Shown: one piece after another, positions 1 through 6,262 of the stretch
Numbering within the stretch: the stretch's first letter is position 1
Layout: each line of letters starts with the position of its first letter
Program-made: the position numbers and the translations under genes
Notes under the pieces: generated by a model
What the model was told of the DNA's origin: nothing
Seen by the model: the letters and a program-made list of their open reading frames with translations, nothing else
The model's database searches: none
Assembly (NCBI GenBank): GCA_945828175.1
Contig: CALZQD010000047.1
Span: forward strand, 1 to 9,464
Direction: 5' to 3'
Length of the DNA: 9,464 bases
Source of the DNA: an uncultured Bacteroidales bacterium
GTDB lineage: Bacteria; Bacteroidota; Bacteroidia; Bacteroidales; Muribaculaceae

Positions 1-47
1 GAGATTCCTCTACGTCTCGTGGGCTCGGAGATGTGTATAAGAGACAG
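1..47. other. Illumina Nextera i7 adapter left in the assembly (not genomic)
   Basis: Bases 29-47 are AGATGTGTATAAGAGACAG, the Tn5 mosaic end used in Nextera libraries. Bases 14-28 are GTCTCGTGGGCTCGG, the Nextera read-2 linker. Bases 6-13 (TCCTCTAC) sit where the 8-base i7 index belongs and, from memory, match index N712. Bases 1-5 (GAGAT) are the end of the P7 primer. The order P7 end, index, linker, mosaic end is that of a sequencing adapter, so genomic sequence starts at about 48. In the frame of the neighbouring minus-strand gene the adapter translates as CLLYTSPSPRDVEES, a contamination peptide that can get appended to predicted proteins. Confidence 0.97.
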
Positions 48-691
48 TCGTTACAAGGGCTGAAGCCCTTGTTCCATAGGCTTCGCTCGATTTTGAGGGG
101 AATTATGATTGGAATTCCCGGGTCGGGCTTTTTGATTGGGACGTCTGGAGGGGCGAGGGAGGGGTCGGTGTATTCTTTGAGGCCGGGCCAGCGGTAGAGG
201 TGGGGGACGGCGGCTCTTGCATGGAGTATCAGAAGGCTGTTTGGATTGCTGCTGATGACGGGGAAGACGGCTGTGGCTACTCGGTGGAAGTCGTTGCGCT
301 TCCTCGCGGGGCTGCAGATGCCGTAGTCCTGAATATCCAAAAGGAGAGCTGTGTCATAGGTCAAGCCGCGGATGTTCTCGGGACGGTGGCCCGTGGCGGC
401 AATGGTGACGGTATCGGGTGTCTTAAGTCGACCGGCGATGTAAACTGACATCTTTTTGCTCTGGGTCATGACGAGGATGTCGCTTCGCGGATTGACCTTC
501 TTGCGGAGATACTCGACATAGGCGCAGAGGATGCCGCGGGTGTCGACACCGGGCGGGTCGACGACGAGCAAGCGCCGTTCGAGACCGCGGATGCGCATTT
601 TCTCGAGCGGACCGATGACGGCTGCCTCGGCGCGCGTCAGATTGCGGCCGAGGTAGCGGCGAAAATGATATGTATAAATGGCGCTTTTCAT
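48..691 (-). CDS. Terminase-like ATPase-fold protein with degenerate catalytic motifs, 3' end missing
   Basis: I read this frame by hand from ATG at 691-689 (MKSAIYTYHFRRYLGR...). It is open for 214 codons to 50 and has no stop before the adapter, so the C-terminus is unknown. The layout resembles the ATPase domain of phage large terminases: a first strand and turn LLVVDPPGVDTRG where a Walker A loop would sit (about residues 41-53), a strand DILVMTQSKKMS, the segment NIRGLTYDTALLLDIQDYG in the place of Walker B, and a strand NSLLILHA. The P-loop lysine and the acidic DE pair of Walker B are absent, so the domain is probably not an active ATPase. A TATCTTTG box lies just upstream. The last residues (LWNKGFSPC) are encoded by a REP-like palindrome. 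That the frame is coding is fairly secure; the terminase likeness is pattern reading only. It could equally be a Bacteroidales family of unknown function. Confidence 0.6.
54..76. repeat. REP-like palindrome, copy cut by the contig end
   Basis: ACAAGGGCT and AGCCCTTGT form a perfect 9-base-pair stem around a GA loop, followed by TCCA. This is the same plan as the last hairpin of the element at 864-928 (9-bp stem, GA loop, then TCCA), but with different stem bases. The rest of the copy would lie beyond the contig end. Confidence 0.7.
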
Positions 692-699
692 CGGTGTTG

Positions 700-707
700 C
701 AAAGATA
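700..707 (-). promoter_or_regulatory. Candidate -7 box TATCTTTG for the terminase-like gene
   Basis: On the minus strand this reads TATCTTTG, a full match to the Bacteroidetes -7 consensus TAnnTTTG. No clear -33 TTTG is visible at the expected distance. It lies only 8 bases before the ATG at 691, so a transcript from it would have almost no leader. Confidence 0.4.
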
Positions 708-863
708 TGACTCGGGGTTGCGGGTTTTGCCCATGTTTTCGTAGGTGGATGCAATTTTAGGCGCTTTAACGGTTGGAGGAACAGAAGAAAATAAGGGCAG
801 AAGAATAAAAGATTTTTTGAAAGTCTGTAGGGCTGCGCGATCGCGCGGCCGCGTAAGACGATA

Positions 864-928
864 TGGAGCAACGGTTTTAGCCGTTGCAGGCCAAGTCGTT
901 GGCTGCGAGGGTTGAAACCCTCGCTCCA
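864..928. repeat. Cloverleaf-shaped REP-like element
   Basis: An outer stem TGGAGC (864-869) / GCTCCA (923-928) encloses three hairpins in a row. Hairpin 1 is GCAACGG / CCGTTGC (868-887, loop TTTTAG), sharing two bases with the outer stem. Hairpin 2 is GCCAA / TTGGC (890-903, loop GTCG). Hairpin 3 is GCGAGGGTT / AACCCTCGC (905-924, loop GA), sharing two bases with the outer stem. The partial copy at 54-76 repeats the plan of hairpin 3 with other bases. Closed multi-hairpin repeats of this sort are typical of REP elements moved by RAYT transposases; no such transposase is visible here. Confidence 0.75.
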
Positions 929-941
929 CACTGCATCTATA

Positions 942-967
942 CGGCCTCGAGGAGGAGAGCGAGGCCG
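942..967. repeat. Perfect 8-bp hairpin, function unknown
   Basis: CGGCCTCG (942-949) pairs fully with CGAGGCCG (960-967) around the purine loop AGGAGGAGAG. No T-run follows on either strand, so it is not a standard terminator. It lies 13 bases after the cloverleaf element and may belong to it or be a decayed neighbour. Confidence 0.5.
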
Positions 968-1093
968 CACTTTAATTGCTCAGGATAATGGAATTTGACG
1001 GGCTGAGGTTGTGTCGGGATATTATGAGTTCTGACGAGGGCTGCCGTTTTCGTATGATTGACGGCTCACGACCGGTTTAAAATATGTCGCGTC

Positions 1094-1115
1094 GAGAATT
1101 CAAATTCTCTTTTTT
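1094..1115 (+). terminator. Possible intrinsic terminator, short AT-rich stem
   Basis: GAGAATT (1094-1100) pairs with AATTCTC (1103-1109), followed at once by six T (1110-1115). The stem is AT-rich and the loop is only 2 to 4 bases, so it is weak. No plus-strand gene is seen upstream, so it would end read-through or an unannotated short transcript. Its right side overlaps the inverted repeat around the next promoter. Confidence 0.35.
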
Positions 1116-1175
1116 GATTCAAATGACTTGTAAGTGAGCAAAATTTGTTATTTTTGCGTTATTGAATCAAAAGAG
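1107..1175. repeat. Imperfect inverted repeat flanking the promoter
   Basis: CTCTTTTTTGATTCAA (1107-1122) is the reverse complement of TTGAATCAAAAGAG (1162-1175) apart from two extra T. The left arm ends just before the -33 element and the right arm begins at the predicted transcription start. It could be a paired operator or a chance AT-rich match. Confidence 0.4.
1127..1156 (+). promoter_or_regulatory. Bacteroidetes-type promoter of the lipoprotein-pepT-miaA run
   Basis: The -7 box TATTTTTG (1149-1156) matches TAnnTTTG, and CTTG at 1127-1130 lies 18 bases upstream in the place of the -33 TTTG element. Transcription would start near 1161-1165, about 35 bases before the ATG at 1199. No Shine-Dalgarno site is seen before that ATG; the leader is AT-rich, which is usual in this phylum. 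Confidence 0.65.
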
Positions 1176-1198
1176 ATTAAACTATAAAGCATATTATT

Positions 1199-2008
1199 AT
1201 GAAAATATCAAGCTTCTTTGCTTCGGCTTCGGCTGCTGTCGCTATGACAGTGGCGATGGTTTCTTGTGGTCCTGACAAGGATGTTGAAACGCTTAATGCT
1301 CAGGCTGAACACCTGTCGGGCAAGCTCTCTGAGGCTGTGGCCGCGAATCCGGGTTTCCTGAAATCGGCGTCGGCAAGCTATGACGAGACCGCGCTGACGG
1401 TCAACGTGGCCTTAGCCGATACGCTCATCGACATCAAGCAGGTTACTCCGGCTCTTTTCGAGTATTTCACCGCCATTGAGATTAAGGCCGGTGCAGACAA
1501 GAATTTTGAGGCAACGGTCAACGCTCTGAGCTCGAAGGAGCAGCCTCTGTTAGTTAAGGTTACCGACTATAGCGGCGCGACGGCTGACTACGAGATGAGC
1601 GCGTCGAAGCTCAAACGCCTCTATAAGACGCCGCTGACTCAGCTCGATTATACGAATGTCAAGAATAATGTATTGGAAATCATGAAATCGGAGGCCGATG
1701 AGTTTATGATTGCAGGCTCGACGGGCGTGACATTCAGTTTCGCCGGGGGCTACGCTGACTACACTGTCAGCTTCCCGACAAAGAAGGATTTTATCACCAA
1801 AGACAACGCCAAGGCGTTGACGCTGCCTAACCTGAAGGCGCGCGCCATCAAGGTGCTCGCTGACCGCTATGACAGCCTCGGCGACTACCGCGACTCATTC
1901 ATGGATATGTATAAATCGCTTGGCATCGACGGTTTCCACCTCATATATGTGACGGAGAAGGGCAACGACACGATGAAGATTACCATTCTCTGGCGCGACA
2001 TTATCTAA
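1199..2008 (+). CDS. Predicted lipoprotein, unknown function
   Basis: The 269-residue product starts with a charged Lys, a hydrophobic Ala-rich stretch and the lipobox-like sequence MVSC, giving a lipidated Cys at residue 23. The next residues (GPDKDVE) include acidic positions close to the Cys, as in the lipoprotein export signal of Bacteroidetes that sends proteins to the cell surface, but the match is weak. The mature part is soluble, mixed alpha/beta in appearance, with no membrane segment and no motif I recognise. It ends ITILWRDII. The start is fixed by the signal peptide and the promoter 43 bases upstream. The gene lies 31 bases before pepT on the same strand with no terminator between, so the two may be cotranscribed. 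Confidence is high for a lipoprotein and nil for a specific role. Confidence 0.85.
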   Translation: MKISSFFASASAAVAMTVAMVSCGPDKDVETLNAQAEHLSGKLSEAVAANPGFLKSASASYDETALTVNVALADTLIDIKQVTPALFEYFTAIEIKAGADKNFEATVNALSSKEQPLLVKVTDYSGATADYEMSASKLKRLYKTPLTQLDYTNVKNNVLEIMKSEADEFMIAGSTGVTFSFAGGYADYTVSFPTKKDFITKDNAKALTLPNLKARAIKVLADRYDSLGDYRDSFMDMYKSLGIDGFHLIYVTEKGNDTMKITILWRDII

Positions 2009-2039
2009 ACAGAAACTCTAATATTCTGAAGAAATAGCT

Positions 2040-3272
2040 ATGAACGTAGTAGATAGATTTTTACAATATGTCAAGTTTGACACCCAGAGCGACGAGCTGA
2101 CTAATATGACGCCGTCGACTCCGGGCCAGATGATTTTCGCACAGTATCTCGAGAAGGAGCTGCGCTCGATGGGTCTCGAAGACATCACGCTCGACGAGAA
2201 CGGCTATCTGATGGCGACACTGCCGTCGAACATCAGCGACCGCAAGGTGCCGACAATCGGCTTCATCGCCCACCTCGACACGTCGCCCGATATGTCGGGC
2301 CGCCATGTGTCGCCACGTATCGTCGAGAACTATGACGGCATGGACATCATACTCAACGACACGCTCAACATAGTGCTGTCGCCGGAGGAGTTCCCCGAGC
2401 TGCTGCACTACCGCAACCAGTCGCTCATCGTCACTGACGGCACGACGCTGTTAGGCGCCGACGACAAGGCCGGCATCGCTGAAATCATCTCGGCTGTCGA
2501 CTATCTGAAAAAACATCCCGAAATCAAGCACGGCAAGGTTCGCATCGCGTTCAACCCCGACGAGGAAATCGGTCAGGGCGCGCATAAGTTCGACGTGAAG
2601 CGCTTCGGCGCCGACTGGGCCTACACGATGGACGGCGGCGAAATCGGCGAGCTCGAATATGAGAACTTCAACGCCGCCGTGGCCAAGGTCACATTCAATG
2701 GCCGCAACGTCCACCCGGGCTATGCCAAGCACAAGATGATCAACTCGATGCGCATCGCAAACCAGTTTGTCATCATGCTGCCTCGCTGGGAGACGCCCGA
2801 ACACACCGAGGACTACGAAGGTTTCTATCACCTCATCGGCATGGATGGGTCGGTCGAGCAGACGACGCTGACCTATATCATCCGCGACCACGACCGCGAC
2901 CGCTTCGAGCGCCGCAAGAAAGAGCTCGAGCACCTCGCCCGCAAGATAAACCACGAGTATCCCGGCTGTTGCACCATCGACATCAAGGACCAGTACTACA
3001 ACATGCGCGAGAAGATCGAGCCGCTGATGTATATCATCGACATCGCCGAGGAGGCCATGCGCCGCGCCGACGTCACGCCGAAGGTCGTACCTATCCGCGG
3101 CGGCACAGACGGCGCTCAGCTGTCGTTCAAGGGTCTGCCCTGTCCCAACATCTTCGCAGGCGGCCTCAACTTCCACGGCCGCTATGAGTTCGTGCCCATC
3201 CGCTCGATGGAGAAGGCCACCGAAGTCATAGTCGAGATTGCGCGCATCGTCGGCGAGCGCGACCAGGCGTGA
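2040..3272 (+). CDS. pepT: Peptidase T (tripeptide aminopeptidase, M20B)
   Basis: A cytoplasmic metallopeptidase that removes the N-terminal residue from tripeptides, completing peptide breakdown. At 410 residues it has the normal family length. The two-zinc site is complete: HLD (His78, Asp80), GADDKAG (Asp141), PDEE (Glu175-Glu176), DGGE (Asp198) and the C-terminal NFHGRYEF (His379). These fall at or within two positions of those I recall for E. coli PepT. The [11 protein letters not shown] motif (about 353-363) is also typical of the family. The dimerisation domain lies between about 210 and 325. The ATG start is supported by [18 protein letters not shown], the usual PepT N-terminus. The stop codon overlaps the GTG start of miaA (GTGA), which suggests translational coupling. 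The function is secure from motifs. Confidence 0.97.
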   Translation: MNVVDRFLQYVKFDTQSDELTNMTPSTPGQMIFAQYLEKELRSMGLEDITLDENGYLMATLPSNISDRKVPTIGFIAHLDTSPDMSGRHVSPRIVENYDGMDIILNDTLNIVLSPEEFPELLHYRNQSLIVTDGTTLLGADDKAGIAEIISAVDYLKKHPEIKHGKVRIAFNPDEEIGQGAHKFDVKRFGADWAYTMDGGEIGELEYENFNAAVAKVTFNGRNVHPGYAKHKMINSMRIANQFVIMLPRWETPEHTEDYEGFYHLIGMDGSVEQTTLTYIIRDHDRDRFERRKKELEHLARKINHEYPGCCTIDIKDQYYNMREKIEPLMYIIDIAEEAMRRADVTPKVVPIRGGTDGAQLSFKGLPCPNIFAGGLNFHGRYEFVPIRSMEKATEVIVEIARIVGERDQA

Positions 3273-4174
3273 GCCGCAACCGACTTATCGTCGTCACCGG
3301 GCCAACAGCCTCGGGCAAGACCCGGCTGGCGATAGACATCGCCGAGCGGCTGGGATGTGAGATCATCTCGGCCGACTCGCGCCAGATGTACCGCGACATA
3401 TCGATAGGCACGGCCAAGCCGACTGCCGAAGAATTGGCGCGCGTACATCATTATTTCATCGACACACTGCCGCTCGACGGCTACTACAGCGCCGCCTGTT
3501 TCGAGGCCGACGTCGAGCGTCTGTTGCCCGAGCTGTTCGCACGGTCGGGCGCGGCGGTCGTTTGCGGCGGCTCGATGATGTATGTCGACGCCATCGTGAA
3601 AGGCATCGACGAGATGCCGACTGTCAGCGACATCACGCGCCGGCGCGTCGACGAGATGGAGGCCCAGCAGGGGGCCGAAGGGCTGCTTGCCTATCTCGAA
3701 ATCATCGACCCCGACTACTACGCCGAGGTCGACCGCAGCAATATCAAGCGCGTCAAGCACGCCATCGAAATCACGGCCGAGGCCGGCGTGCCATACTCGA
3801 CGCTGCGCACCGGACGCGCCAAAGAACGGCCCTATGAGGTCATAAAATTCATGATCGACCATCCGCGCGAAGAGCTCTTCGACCGCATCAACCGCCGCGT
3901 CGACGCCATGATGGCCGCCGGGCTCGAAGAAGAGGCGCGACGGGTCGAGCCGCTACGCCATCTAAACTCGCTCAACACCGTAGGCTACAAGGAGATGTTT
4001 GCATGGTTTGACGGAACGATGGACTATCGCACAGCCGTCGAGCGCATCAAAAAGAATACGCGCGTCTACGCCAAAAAACAGCTGACCTGGCTCAAGCGCG
4101 ACCCCGAGGTGATACGCCTCAAGCCGGCCACGGCGCTCGAGGACGCGATGGCGATAATTGAAAAATCGGAATAA
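3269..4174 (+). CDS. miaA: tRNA dimethylallyltransferase MiaA
   Basis: Transfers a dimethylallyl group to N6 of adenosine 37 in tRNAs that read codons starting with U, the first step towards ms2i6A. At 301 residues it has normal length. Motifs in order: the P-loop GPTASGKT (11-18), SADSRQMY (34-41) with the conserved Asp36, GGSMMY (100-105) in the place of the usual GGTx[13 protein letters not shown] (about 155-165), NTVGYKEM (about 236-243) and [14 protein letters not shown] near the C-terminus, the tRNA- and substrate-binding end. Ser102 replaces the Thr of E. coli, a mild change. The start is GTG at 3269, overlapping the pepT stop; an internal ATG would lose the P-loop. The gene ends 5 bases from the convergent O-methyltransferase gene, with no room for a terminator. 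Confidence 0.97.
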   Translation: MSRNRLIVVTGPTASGKTRLAIDIAERLGCEIISADSRQMYRDISIGTAKPTAEELARVHHYFIDTLPLDGYYSAACFEADVERLLPELFARSGAAVVCGGSMMYVDAIVKGIDEMPTVSDITRRRVDEMEAQQGAEGLLAYLEIIDPDYYAEVDRSNIKRVKHAIEITAEAGVPYSTLRTGRAKERPYEVIKFMIDHPREELFDRINRRVDAMMAAGLEEEARRVEPLRHLNSLNTVGYKEMFAWFDGTMDYRTAVERIKKNTRVYAKKQLTWLKRDPEVIRLKPATALEDAMAIIEKSE

Positions 4175-4179
4175 GCGGC

Positions 4180-4806
4180 TCAGAGCTTGCGAATTATCGT
4201 CATGCCGTCGCGCAGCGGCAGGATGACTTTCTCGACGCGCGCATCGGCGGCGACGAGGTCGTTGAAGTTGCAGACGCCGGCGCTCTGGGCGTCGTGGTTG
4301 GCGGTGCGGTCGACGACTTTGCCCGACCACAAAGTATTGTCGGCGAAGATATAAGCGCCTTTGTTGACGCGCGGCAGCAGCATCTCGTAGTAGTCGGTAT
4401 AATGGCGCTTGTTGGCGTCGATGAAGACGAGGTCCCAGCCGTCGCCGAGGGTCGGGATGATGTCGATGGCGTCGCCGACATGGATGTACATGCGATTGCC
4501 CCAGGGTGTCGAGTCGAAGAGCTCGCGGACATCGTCGATGAGTTCGTCGTCGATTTCTATTGTATGGAATTCGGCGTCGGCGGGCATGCCTTCGGCGAAA
4601 CAGAGTGCCGAATAGCCTGTGAACGTGCCCAATTCGAGGATACGCCGGGGTTTGATCATCTCGGTGAGCATCTTGAGGATGCGCCCCTGGAGGTGGCCCG
4701 AGCACATGCGCGGATAGAGGCGCGTAAGGTTGGTCTCGCGATAGAGCTGATAGAGCCTGTCGGGCTCGGGCGAGATATGGGCTTCGATGTAATCTTCAAT
4801 ATCCAT
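4180..4806 (-). CDS. Class I SAM-dependent O-methyltransferase (CCoAOMT / YrrM type)
   Basis: The 208-residue protein has the fold and motifs of the caffeoyl-CoA O-methyltransferase family: the SAM loop ILELGTFTGYSA (56-67), IEID (84-87) that binds the ribose, LVFIDANK (127-133, Asp130) and ADNTLWSG (155-162, Asp156 and Asn157). Asp130, Asp156 and Asn157 match the three metal ligands of the family, so it is probably a divalent-metal-dependent methylase of a hydroxyl group. The bacterial branch includes TrmR (YrrM), which methylates 5-hydroxyuridine in tRNA; small-molecule catechol methylases share the same fold, so the substrate is open. It is the last gene of a minus-strand operon and its ATG lies 11 bases inside the end of the small membrane protein gene. 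It converges on miaA. Confidence 0.9.
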   Translation of the reverse strand: MDIEDYIEAHISPEPDRLYQLYRETNLTRLYPRMCSGHLQGRILKMLTEMIKPRRILELGTFTGYSALCFAEGMPADAEFHTIEIDDELIDDVRELFDSTPWGNRMYIHVGDAIDIIPTLGDGWDLVFIDANKRHYTDYYEMLLPRVNKGAYIFADNTLWSGKVVDRTANHDAQSAGVCNFNDLVAADARVEKVILPLRDGMTIIRKL

Positions 4807-5074
4807 AGTAGAGAATCCACATTGCAGCGTGGCTCAGAATCATGAGTATCAGCAAAATCCATGTCACTTCCGGGCGCTGGCGGTAGCAGATCACGGCGCA
4901 GATGCCCGAGACGATGACGTAGAAGGGATAGAGCCAGAGCAGGGCTCGGCTCTCCTTGTCGCCGGCCTGACCGTCGAGCAGCATCGGGAAGGCCAGCACG
5001 GGCAGCATAGCAATAACCGTGACGATGACGAGCCAGCAGGGCGCTTTGGTGTAATTGTTGTTGTCGTCGCTCAT
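4796..5074 (-). CDS. Small membrane protein, three predicted TM helices
   Basis: The 92-residue product starts MSDDNNNYTK. Three hydrophobic segments follow: about residues 13-33, 46-63 and 70-90. A short polar link with DGQAGDKES joins the first two, and YRQRPE joins the last two. I do not recognise a family. The start is set by the ATGA overlap with the stop of the upstream epimerase-like gene (ATG at 5074-5072, TGA at 5073-5071); a longer frame that begins inside that gene is rich in Arg and is not credible. It overlaps the O-methyltransferase gene by 11 bases, so it sits between two enzymes in a tightly coupled operon and may help anchor them or handle a shared membrane substrate. That last point is inference. 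Confidence 0.8.
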   Translation of the reverse strand: MSDDNNNYTKAPCWLVIVTVIAMLPVLAFPMLLDGQAGDKESRALLWLYPFYVIVSGICAVICYRQRPEVTWILLILMILSHAAMWILYYGY

Positions 5075-6117
5075 TTTGCTTTCTTTTCGGCTTTCTTTTT
5101 TGCTTTCCGGGCCTCTTTTTCGGCGAGATAGGCCTTGACGGTCTCGTCGACGCCGCGCTCGAGCGGGAAGGCGCATTTGAAGCCGAAGTCGCGGATGGCG
5201 TCGGAGACGTCGCAGCTCCAGTTGCGCTGCTTCATTATCTTGAACTTGTCGCGGTTGAGGGTCGAGGGCTTCATCTTGAGGATACCCCATTTCTCGGCGA
5301 CGACCGAGGCGGCGTAGACCGCCCACATCGGCAGTTTCAGGGGCACGACAAACTTGCCGCCGAGGGCTTTGGCGACGATTTTGCGGAACTCGCCCTGGGT
5401 ATAGGCGCGCGGTTCGCTGATGATATATTTTTTATTGACGACGTCGGCGTCGAAGGCGTCGAACATGGCGTTGACGAGGTCTTCGACGTAGATAAACGTC
5501 AGGAGCTGACGGCGGTAGCCGACGCCGAAATCCCAGTGTGAGTCAATCGACTTTATCATCATCAGATAGTCCTGTTCGTGAGGGCCGTAGACGCCGGTCG
5601 GGCGGAAGATTATCCACGGGAAGCCGGTCTTGGTCTCGAGATATGTCTCGGTTTTGATTTTCGAGAGGCCGTAGCGCGTATTGGGGTTGGGGATGGTGCG
5701 CGAGGTGATGGGCTCGCAGGTCTTCTCGTCGGCGGGGCCGAGGGCACTGAGCGAGCTCATGTAGAGGAACCTGTGGGGCACCATGTCGTTGGCAATAAGC
5801 AGGTCGACGAATGTACGGGGATATAGGAAGTTGATGCGGTTGAAGTCGGCGAAGTTGGCACACTTGGTGGCGCCGAGATTCCAGATTATATAATCCCATC
5901 GTCCCGCCTCGGGAGCGGCCTCCTTGAGGGCCTCGAGCATCTGCGAGGGATTGTCGTAGTCGAGCACGACGAATTTGAGGCGGGGGTCGTCGAGCCAGCG
6001 GCGTGAAGTCGACTGACGGACACCGACCCAGGTATTGTAGCCGCGTTCGAGCGCAGCCCGGGCGATAAAACCGCCGATAAACCCACCGGCGCCGATTATA
6101 AGTAGAGTTTTTTTCAT
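5071..6117 (-). CDS. NAD-dependent epimerase/dehydratase (extended SDR)
   Basis: The 348-residue protein carries the extended short-chain dehydrogenase pattern: GAGGFIGG (9-16) for NAD(P) binding at the end of the first strand, a Ser-rich YMSSLSALG segment (119-127), the catalytic YGLSK (Tyr149, Lys153) and FRPTGVYGPHE (171-181). It resembles the nucleoside-sugar epimerase and 3-beta-hydroxysteroid dehydrogenase branches; the substrate cannot be told from sequence. The C-terminus ends in a Lys/Ala-rich tail (KEARKAKKKAEKKAK), unusual for the family and possibly a contact with membrane or nucleic acid. It is the first gene of the minus-strand operon, behind a TATATTTG box, and its stop overlaps the start of the small membrane protein gene. 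Confidence 0.9.
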   Translation of the reverse strand: MKKTLLIIGAGGFIGGFIARAALERGYNTWVGVRQSTSRRWLDDPRLKFVVLDYDNPSQMLEALKEAAPEAGRWDYIIWNLGATKCANFADFNRINFLYPRTFVDLLIANDMVPHRFLYMSSLSALGPADEKTCEPITSRTIPNPNTRYGLSKIKTETYLETKTGFPWIIFRPTGVYGPHEQDYLMMIKSIDSHWDFGVGYRRQLLTFIYVEDLVNAMFDAFDADVVNKKYIISEPRAYTQGEFRKIVAKALGGKFVVPLKLPMWAVYAASVVAEKWGILKMKPSTLNRDKFKIMKQRNWSCDVSDAIRDFGFKCAFPLERGVDETVKAYLAEKEARKAKKKAEKKAK

Positions 6118-6159
6118 ATCCGGTTATTGTTTCGCGAGTGCGAAGCGGTTAGTCAGATG

Positions 6160-6167
6160 CAAATATA
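6160..6167 (-). promoter_or_regulatory. Candidate -7 box TATATTTG of the epimerase operon
   Basis: The minus strand reads TATATTTG, a full TAnnTTTG match, 42 bases before the ATG at 6117. No good -33 element is visible at 17-21 bases. The leader would contain a small hairpin, TTCGC / GCGAA, at 6131-6144. Confidence 0.55.
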
Positions 6168-6210
6168 CATATTTTTCAGTTTTTATGGCGGGTTATTTGC
6201 AATAGTTTCT

Positions 6211-6218
6211 TATATTTG
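6211..6218 (+). promoter_or_regulatory. Candidate -7 box TATATTTG of the glycosidase-RyR-SIR2 unit
   Basis: TATATTTG is identical to the box facing the other way at 6160-6167 and lies 44 bases before the ATG at 6263. The -33 element is weak; a TTTG at 6196-6199 is too close. The 145-base gap between the two genes therefore holds a divergent promoter pair. Confidence 0.6.
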
Positions 6219-6262
6219 TGAAATTGAATTAAAGCTAAAAACCTCATAATACCTAAAAACTC

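Larger units (their letters stand above)
692..1198. other. Non-coding region with several palindromes and a promoter
   Basis: I see no convincing gene in these 507 bases. They hold two overlapping GC palindromes (GCGCGATCGCGC at 835-846 and GCGGCCGC at 845-852), the cloverleaf repeat at 864-928, a hairpin at 942-967, a hairpin plus T-run at 1094-1115, an inverted repeat at 1107-1175 and a promoter at 1127-1156. The stretch 968-1090 shows nothing I can name. Long frames here on the minus strand run through the repeat and are rich in Arg and Pro, as expected for shadows. Confidence 0.7.

Noticed and set aside
200..448. Plus-strand 82-codon frame near the contig start
   Set aside because: It is antisense to the terminase-like gene, and the product is Gly/Asp/Val-rich without motifs.
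864..928. tRNA-like cloverleaf
   Set aside because: The third arm has a 2-base loop, not a 7-base T loop, the anticodon arm is missing and no CCA or TTC motif is present.
423..929. Minus-strand frame of 168 codons starting inside the cloverleaf repeat
   Set aside because: Its first part runs through the repeat and non-coding DNA, and its second part overlaps the terminase-like gene in another frame with an Arg/Pro/His-rich product.
2451..3176. Long minus-strand frame (241 codons) opposite pepT
   Set aside because: It lies wholly opposite a secure gene and its length follows from the GC-rich codon use of pepT. The composition (many Asp, Val, Ala) has no recognisable motif.
4294..4845. Plus-strand frame of 183 codons opposite the O-methyltransferase gene
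   Set aside because: It is the antisense shadow of a gene with complete SAM and metal-binding motifs.
4796..5326. Longer version of the small membrane protein (176 residues)
   Set aside because: The first 84 residues overlap the end of the SDR gene and are Arg-rich; the ATGA start at 5074 fits operon coupling.
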